Part shown: one piece after another, positions 56,815 through 64,000 of the stretch
Position numbering within the stretch: the first letter of the stretch is position 1
How the letters are laid out: each line of letters starts with the position of its first letter
Source: Monosiga brevicollis MX1
Taxonomy: Eukaryota; Opisthokonta; Choanoflagellata; Craspedida; Salpingoecidae
Assembly (NCBI RefSeq): GCF_000002865.3
Contig: NW_001865045.1
Location: 365,545 to 429,544, forward strand
Reading direction: 5' to 3'
DNA: 64,000 bases
Translations under genes and position numbers: made by a program
Notes under the pieces: generated by a model
The model's database searches: none
Seen by the model: the letters and a program-made list of their open reading frames with translations, nothing else
What the model was told of the DNA's origin: nothing

Positions 56815-59800
56815 CGGGGTAGGTCTGCTGCTACTTGCTGGTGGTACTTTGTTTATTTGTGCACTACTGGTGCTCCTTAACACCATAAGCGAGGGTCCGG
56901 CTGCACCCCGAATCCTCAAGGAGACCCAGCTCGTACGTCTTTGTGTATCCGCTTTTATCTCCGTACCAATCAGATGTCTTGTCCCCCACGTTTCAAGAAC
57001 CATACCACAATAGACATGGACATGTCATGCCTGGCCATCCTGCTGGGCTTGTGTTTATTCCCACCCCCCGCGATTCCCGTTGCGGACACGACCGCAGGTA
57101 CGCGCCGAGGAACGCTTCGCAGCACCCCAGGCCGCTGCTCACAAGGCTATAATCGACGAGTGGAAGAACAAGAAGTTAACCTCGGAACAAGAGCAGATTC
57201 GAGCACAAGGTATTTGCCTGACGTGCTATCTTGCGCCTTGTGCCCGCGCTCATGCAGCCGGATTCTTGCTACTCAGGCTATCAGCGCAATGCCTTCAATC
57301 AAATGATCAGCGATCTCCTCCCACTGGTATGTTCCACCAGGTCTCAAACGGATTCCATTCAACTCGTCGCCATACGTTGCCTATCCGCCCCTGTTCCATC
57401 CGCTCTCAACACTCTATCGCCACCACACCTAGTGCACACCTTCATTCAAATTTCACACTCGTTGTTTTGTATCCACCCAACCACGCTAGGACCGAGAGTT
57501 TGGTGACCATCGACCCGATGAATGCCTGGCTCAATGGTATCTCCCACCATCTGAGCTGCCTACAACCAGGTGAGAGGGCCCTTGCTCTCATGACGCTGCA
57601 TCTGGCTTGCGCTGACGCACGGTTTCATGCTGTTCGAGCTTGCTAGTGTCATCATCATCTTCCACAATGAAGCCATCTCTACTCTTCTTCGTACAGTTCA
57701 TAGCGTCCTCAACCGCTCGCCATCGGCGCTTATTGCCGAAGTGCGTGCTGTCTCATGGCGCTTTGCTTTGCACCTCTTTGATGTGGTGCAGGAGGGAGCA
57801 GTTCGAAACATGTTGCGGGACTGGTACACCATTGATGAATTGTGCCATATACTAGGTGCTGCTGGTTGATGATGCTTCCACGGGCGAGTGGCTCGACGCG
57901 TCCTTTGAAGCACAGGTGGCAGCCATTCCCAAGGCTCGCTTGATGCGCCTGCCAGAGCGCTCGGGCCTTATTCGCGCGAAAATTGCCGGTGCCCGGCAAG
58001 CCCGAGGCGAGGTCATCCTCTTTCTTGACAGGTAAACCAGGTGCCAGCTCGTGACACAGCACAACAAACTCCATGTCCTTCCAGTCCTCCTCTTTATTGC
58101 CAAGGGCAGATGCACTCTCACTGAATTTCACCTCGCCGCTTAGTCATTGCGAAGTCAATCCCGGCTGGTTGCAACCCATGTTGCATCGTCTACGAGAAGA
58201 ACCCAACGCCATCGTATGCCCCGTCATAGATATCATCAAATCGGTTCGGCCCAGCAGTCTCAATTCCATTTTTTTACCCAAGCCCAATGCACACCTCGCC
58301 TGCACGCTGGGTCCATGCCAGAACCTGCTTACAAATGTTGCGGGTCGACTCCGCACCGGCTCTGCTTTCGTGTGCGATGCAGGATGACTTCTCCTATGTC
58401 CCGGTTTCCGCCACAACCCAAATTGGTGTCTTTACCTGGTTCATGCAGTTTTCATGGAGCGAGTACGTCCTGTCACCGCTTTGCTCACTTTCTCAGTACG
58501 GGGCGCTTGGCATTCATTATGGTTTCGTTGGTTCGTGCACAGGCTGACCGAGCAGCAACAAGCCGCACGACCGTCCAGCGTGGCTCCGGTATGTTTGAGA
58601 TAAATCAGGCTCTCCAGCATTCTCACATTCCCATCTTCTTTTCGACTCTCACCAATTCTTGCTCTCTCTGGCGCCTGCATGCAATTGCTTGCCATAGATT
58701 CCATCACCCACCATGGCCGGCGGTCTCTTTGCCATGCGCAAGGTGGGAGTGCGCCACGCCCCCAACAGCCAACCACCCCTTTTCTGATACACCCATGTCT
58801 TCGCTTTCGTCTTCTGTGAGCCAACAGGAATATTTTTTTCAGCTCGGCAGTTACGACCTGGGTCAGAATACCTGGGGTGGTGAAAACCTTGAGATGTCCT
58901 TCCGTGCTTGGATGTGTGGTGGGCGTATCGAGAACATTCCATGCTCGCGCGTGGGCCACGTGTTTCGCGATCGCAATCCGGTCAAATTCTCCGATGACAA
59001 CCCTGGCCGGACAATTTTACGGTTTGTACTGCTCTGCATGATTGGCATTAGTTACTACTCGTCACGGACGTGTCAAGCGCATCAACTTGTGCACCAAGTT
59101 GCTTTGACTCACAGAAGGGCCTCACCCGTTACCTTGATGCGACGTGTACTCTTGTCATCACCACTTGTAGCAATCTGAACCGAGTGGCGCGCGTGTGGAT
59201 GGACGAGTATGCAGATATCTATTACGAGTGCGTCTCCCTTTACTCATCTCTCGATCGGGGTTTCACATCACCTCACCAGCACCCCTTGTTTTTAGCATGG
59301 TACCAAACGCAAATGTAGATCCTGGAGACATATCTGATCGTCTTGAACTCCGCGAGCAACTGCGTTGTGGCACATTTTCAGAGTACGAGCTTTTCCACCG
59401 CACCCGTATCCTCCGTGAGTCTTGTCGCGACTCGCCTTACGATAAGTTCTCATCTCTCTGCCGATGCGTCCCGTCAGTTTCCTGCACAAGGCATATCCTG
59501 ACATGTTTGTGCCAACACGTGATCATCTCTGGGCACGCGGCGCCCTTCGGTACGAGCTCGCTTATCGCACGACGCAGTTGACTCGATCTTATGCAGGCAT
59601 TTTTGATTATCGCCACATGCGGCAGGAATCCGTCGAGTGGCGAGTGCCTTGTTCTCACGACCACCAACTATGACAGCGTGCGGGATGTCAAGATGCGGTG
59701 CGTGTGCATGCTCATGGTGATTCTCCATTTGGCGAAGGCGCACCGCATGATGTCACGGTTTGCGGGTTCTGTGGTCGCACCTGTGCTCCAGGGCTTGTGG

Positions 59801-60438
59801 TGAGCATCCTCCAAGAACGGAGGCCAATCAATTCTTTTTTTCGCGCCAACCCGTTCGTCAATTGCGCAAGTTGCTCCTGTATGGAGATCGGTAGGAGACC
59901 ACTCTTGTACTAATTTGAAACAGCTCATAACAAATTCCACCCCAGAACTGGGCTCAACTCTGTGTGTTTGCCGCAGCTGCTTGGTTCCAGAGAGCAGCAC
60001 GGCCACGAAGATTGTGCTTGACAACTGCAACGAGAACGGGCGTACGTAGCAACTGTTGCTCAAGCCAAGCCCATCTTTGTAGTACTTGCGCCACTTCTGA
60101 ACAGGCTTTGCTCTAGATTTGGGCTGGCTCGAGTGGAAACATTTGCAAACGGGTCAAGTATATCATCCAGCTACAAACCGCTGCATTGGCATGATTGCGA
60201 ACAATGGCACAGTAGGTGTTTGCCGCTCAGTCCTCGCGTTTCAATTTTCATTGGATACTTGCTTGCATAACAAAATGCGTTTACGTTGCGCAACTTCCTC
60301 ATATCCCGGTATCTTCTTCATTACCTGTCACTTTGGATGACGTAGTCAAACTCAGAGGTCGGCCTGGTGAGCTGCAGCAAGTCTGCCAAACAGCAATGGA
60401 CTTTCACAGAGTTTTCCGATATCGAGTATTCTAGCTAG
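56815..60438 (+). CDS. GALNT: Polypeptide N-acetylgalactosaminyltransferase (mucin-type O-glycosylation, GT27)
   Basis: It transfers GalNAc from UDP-GalNAc to Ser/Thr of secreted proteins in the Golgi. A type II anchor reads [20 protein letters not shown] stem helix follows ([20 protein letters not shown]), then [17 protein letters not shown]. The catalytic domain reads [47 protein letters not shown], and FLDS joined to HCEVNPGW (metal motif DxH as DSH). It continues with DYDLGQ-type [20 protein letters not shown], and [20 protein letters not shown] ricin B lectin domain ends it: [23 protein letters not shown], and the last exon [15 protein letters not shown], stopping at 60436-60438. The initiating ATG is not resolved: the anchor frame has a stop upstream and no ATG, so a short 5' exon is expected. 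Confidence 0.92.
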
Positions 60439-60776
60439 TGTGCACTGGATGAACACAGTCGAGCAAAGGCAAAATGGGACGACCGGCTGTGCCGGCGCAT
60501 GTGCTCAATCTTTAGCAAAGCGAAGCGAAATCAAATGGTTGGTGGCTCTACCATAAACAGCCACTGCCTCGGACAATCGAGCACAACCAAACAGCCAACC
60601 AAACAAAAGCATCAATTTTGCGGGCCCAGCCCGTCATTAAGTCTCGTTTAGCCATCACTTGTGCTAGGAGAAAACAACACCAAGCAAGAAAAAAAAAATA
60701 CAGAGAGGTGGAATGAGTCTTTCTGTCTACCCCCAACACGGATCGAATATTTAAGAGTGGAACTTTGACTATTTGC
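60439..60776. other. Gap between convergent GALNT and GCP6-like genes
   Basis: Some 340 bases of 3' flanking sequence with an A-rich tract near 60690. No gene was seen. Confidence 0.7.
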
Positions 60777-63700
60777 TTACACCAGGCGCGTCGGCGAGAA
60801 GTACGACTCAAAGCGACCATTGTAGTTGAGCAACAATAGCAAACTACCAAGGTCGCCGCGATATCCACCCGCTTCCAATTTGGTGGCCACTAACACCAAT
60901 ATGACGACATGCAAAGCGGTTGAGCAAAGCAGATGGATGACAGGCTGCATTCGACTCCGAAACATTTATACCTTTGAAAAGAAAGCGGGCACAGGTGGCA
61001 AAGGCATCATGGCGCTGTCGCAAGGCAGCCAAGCCCTCGGCATCCACCCACACGGTTGGATTCTCAGCCAGCTGTCAGAGGAAGAAAATTTGTTGTGCGA
61101 ACTGTAAGCACAAGCAGTCCTTCTATTTGATAGACTTGGCCTCTGGTGCAAAGAGCGACACACCTCATGGCAAAACCCCTCCACGTGATGCAGCATTTCT
61201 TGCAAGATGTTCATCACCTGCTCCGCCTTGCGATGCAACAGAGTCCTAAGGGAGCAAGCGTCACAGTTGTATATCCCAGGACACGAGAAAAGGTGTGAGT
61301 TCCGTGTTTTCTTTGCGCTCAAGAAAGGCTGTTTCTACCGCCAACGAACCGCCGCAGCAATAGCTTGGCAAAGCCTGCGGTGTGTTGACAAAGCTCGTCC
61401 AGTGACTTGGCACGCTCCACTTGCTGCACATACTCCTGCCATGCTGCCGCCAGCACCTAAATCAATGACACCCAATTGTCAAGAATTGAGGGCAGCACCA
61501 TCTCGGTCGGGGGCTGTTTCGGTGGCATCGCGGTTGCTACAAACCTGCTGCGTAAAGTAATTGAACATGACCGAAACAAAATGATGCATGCCACTGCGAA
61601 ATAGTTCCACTCGTCGCCAACGTTGCTCGGCATGTCGTGGCGCTTGCCGACCCGCAAACTGGAAGCGAGCCAGCACCATCAAAGGCGAGCGTAAGTCCGT
61701 AGCCCAAATAAGAGTGAGCGAGAGAGATTTGAGAAATTCGAGAGATTCAAGAGATTCAAAGAGATTCAAGAGAGATTCGAGAAATTTGAGAGATTTGAGA
61801 GAAAGATAACTCTCGTGGTGAATCACATACCTTGCTGGCCAGCCAAACGGCATCCAAACGCAAGAGAACCCTTCGCAGCTGTAAGAGCAAGGCTGATACC
61901 TACGCACCGATGCACACCACATGGGGAATTGCGTGTCAACTTGGGTTGGTGCAATGAGCCATGATAAGCTCCAGATCCTGTTTACGTACGCGATTCACAC
62001 TGGTCATGAAACCACCGTTCCAGGCTACCGAGAGTGGCCAAGGCGCATCATAGGTCAAGCCGAGATGAACAGCTTTGGGTGAAAGCCTTGCCTCACAAAG
62101 CGTCACGTGATGCATCATGGGTAGAGAGGCCTAAGATGTGCAGTGAGGGCACAAACATGCCATGAGCCGAAACGCACGGGTCGCGTTCCAGCGCTCGGGC
62201 CGTGAATGACATAGCAACAAGTACGGACATACCGCAGTGGCAGTGGATTTGGAACGCGAAAAAGCAAGAACTGTTGTCATGGGCACCGCTTCCACGGGCG
62301 CGCGCGGCGTGGCGGGGCTCGGAGCTTGATTCAGGGCCAAGCCAAAGGCGTGCGAAAAATCACCATCACCATGGAGAACCATCCGGTGTAAGGCTTCCAT
62401 GTGTGCAGCCAGGCCCAGATCGTCACGCAAGTACGCCATGATGGCGGCTTGAACGATCTGGCATTGAGCGCGCAGCGGTCCCAGGACGGCAAGATTGAAG
62501 GCCTCTTCCAGCGGCACCGGGGCTGAATCAGGTGTGCGCGCGCTTGCGGATGCAGCGTCATCGGGCGAACGGAGGATGGAACCTGCACCCGTAGCCAACC
62601 GAGACGGAGGTTGCTGCATCCGCTGCCCCAGGGCCTGAAGTGAGTGGTGATTGGTCACAGCGTGTGTATTCGCGGCTCGGTCGGACGGACCACCTGCTGT
62701 GGGCGATGGACTTTGGCTGAGCGGGGTTTCAGCTGCGGTAACCATATCCTCTTGCGCAACGTTGGATCTTTCATCTTCAGGTCCCAGTGGCACGGTGCGA
62801 GCGTAGCTGGCCGCACTCTTGCGCGCGGCAATTACGAGATCATCGTGGTGCGCACGGGTAGCACGGCAATTGTGTTGCAGCTCCCAAACATCGCAAACAA
62901 CGCCGGCCACAGCGTCCGATGGTTGACTCGCAGAGTTCTGATCTTGGGCAAGAGCTCCGGTCAGTGAGCTGCTACGTCTCACATGGCTGGAGCCACCAGC
63001 ATCACTTTCCACAGGAAGGCGTGCCAAATTGTCCACAACACCTGGGACCGGAGCCCATGTGGGCCGCTGACGAGGCTGTTTCGCCGCCGTCGCCGCTGCA
63101 GCAGCAGCCGCCGGCTCAGCCAAGTCTGTCTCATCAACCTCAGCAAGGTGTTGATCACTTTCATCTTCGGTGTCGTGAGTAGATGCAGCTTGTGGAAGTC
63201 CGTGGACGTCTGTGTGCGCAGGTTGAAGCAGGTCCTGCATGCGCTGACCTTCGTTTTCCTGTCGCCGCCGTACACGCTCGAGTCGTTCTCGAAGACTGGC
63301 TAGATCTGTGTTATCACGAGCGTACGGAGCAGCGGCGCGTCGGGTTGCTCGCGCTTTGGCTCGAGCAATGATGTCATCATGGTCACTTGCCATACCAGCC
63401 GCCACTATTGATTTGTCCCCATTTGATACGTCGAGCACGTCCTTGCCACCCATTGCCGATGTCTCTAGCGCCGAAACAAGCTCATTTGGGCTTGAAGAAG
63501 CCAGCGGTTCGGGTGTCGTTGACTCGATAAAAGTCGAGGGTAAGTCTTCAGCTTTCGGCTCATCAGCGACACTGGCAGCCATATCAGCTGGCGCTGACAC
63601 CAATCGCTCATCATCAATGGTTGTGATGGCAGATGGTGTATGGGCCAACAATTTGGCACGGTTCTCAGCTGCTTCTGTGGTCAGCAGTTGATGAAGTCGT

Positions 63701-64000
63701 TCACGGTGCTTGGCACGCTCCGTTGACCAGGCTATGCGGCGGGTCTGCTCATCCAATTTATGTGCACGCTCCGCATATTCACGTCGCAACTCAGTCTCAG
63801 CTTCTGCCAGACGTAGCTGCTGGGCTTGTTGCTCCCGAAGTTCGCGGTCCAGTTCTGCTTCACGCTCAGCCTCCCGCTCCTGCCGCGCTGCTTCGGCCAT
63901 TTGCTCACCCTGTAGGAGTGTTCAGGAGACATAAAAAGGTGAAGGTGCTGTGGCCCGGATGACACTGGGATGGTTAGTGCATGCAGCTTGTCTTACCTCG
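60777..64000 (-). CDS. TUBGCP6: Gamma-tubulin complex component 6-like, C-terminal part (continues beyond the right edge)
   Basis: GCP6 helps build the gamma-tubulin ring that nucleates microtubules at centrosomes and basal bodies. The window ends inside an upstream exon (last bases CGAG before a GTAAGA donor); the intron runs 63996-63910. A large exon, 63909-62233, starts with a Glu/Arg/Gln coiled coil (ERAHKLDEQTRRIAWSTERAK), passes through about 350 disordered residues, and ends in the second grip domain: LGPLRAQCQIVQAAIMAYLR, LGLAAHMEALHRMVLHGDGD. Next come LGLTYDAPWPLSVAWN (human LRYKVDWPLNIVIT), VELFRSGMHHFVSVMFNYFTQQV (human LFKHEMQHFVKVIQGYIANQIL), RVMNILQEMLHHVEGFC, and the end GRFESYFSPTRLV. 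The long insert between the grip domains fits GCP6 rather than GCP2-5. Confidence 0.82.
61711..61806. repeat. Imperfect GAGATT(C/T) octamer-like repeat in a GCP6 intron
   Basis: Around ten AGAGATTC/AGAGATTT/AGAAATTC units. A similar motif occurs at the right end of the 55979-56110 repeat. Confidence 0.85.

Noticed and set aside
61479-61922. Leu/Ser-repeat segment (LESLESLEFL) as a leucine-rich protein domain in the GCP6 gene
   Set aside because: It is the translation of the GAGATTC repeat inside an intron; GCP6 homology resumes on either side.
1-64000. Retroviral, LTR, Polinton or DNA-transposon elements, CRISPR arrays, prokaryotic operons
   Set aside because: I looked for reverse transcriptase, integrase, transposase and capsid motifs, long terminal repeats and regular spacer arrays and saw none; spliced genes and Pol III tRNAs show eukaryotic nuclear DNA.

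Overview
The window looks like nuclear DNA from a compact, intron-rich, flagellated protist on the animal side of the eukaryotes. A choanoflagellate is the best guess. Nearly every gene I could resolve is split by many short GT-AG introns (mostly about 80-180 bases). Spacing is one gene per 2-3 kb on alternating strands. The gene set combines animal-type proteins (COMMD5, regulator of calcineurin, polypeptide GalNAc-transferase, CCDC186, METTL22, dynein-2 intermediate chain DYNC2I1, gamma-tubulin complex protein 6) with secreted carbohydrate-active enzymes more familiar from plants, algae and fungi (polygalacturonase, GH3 beta-xylosidase). The dynein-2 subunit implies a cilium or flagellum. 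I saw no operons, CRISPR, phage genes, retroviral/LTR remains or complete transposons. The species is inference; family calls come from motifs I read by eye.

Left part (1-25 kb): cyclic-nucleotide phosphodiesterase (-), short-form tRNase Z (+), a small orphan gene (+), secreted polygalacturonase (+), COMMD5 (-), an orphan acidic protein (+), a RING-H2 protein (-), a diverged segmental duplication around 14.6/15.2 kb, a long acidic disordered protein (+), a 3.5 kb low-complexity gene-poor stretch, a C2H2 zinc-finger protein (+), and a cyclopropane-synthase/N-methyltransferase-like enzyme (-).

Middle part (25-47 kb): DYNC2I1 (+), GPN3 (-), an orphan single-pass receptor-like gene (+), METTL22 (+), a degenerate AAA ATPase (-) sharing a 229-base divergent promoter with a secreted GH3 beta-xylosidase (+), a YdjC-type carbohydrate deacetylase (-), and four tandem tRNA-Ala genes (two CGC, two UGC).

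Right part (47-64 kb): CCDC186-like coiled coil (-), an ER-type glutathione peroxidase with a signal peptide and C-terminal HDEL (-), regulator of calcineurin (-), an orphan ORF (-), a polypeptide GalNAc-transferase (+), and a gamma-tubulin complex protein 6-like gene (-) that runs off the right end.

Shared themes: the polygalacturonase, xylosidase and YdjC deacetylase would suit feeding on plant or algal polysaccharide. DYNC2I1 and GCP6 serve flagellum and microtubules. CCDC186, GALNT and ER peroxidase serve the secretory pathway. The genes are not co-oriented, so co-regulation is not implied. Most exon joins were read from splice signals and reading phase without transcript data. For CDS entries the coordinates span start to stop, introns included.
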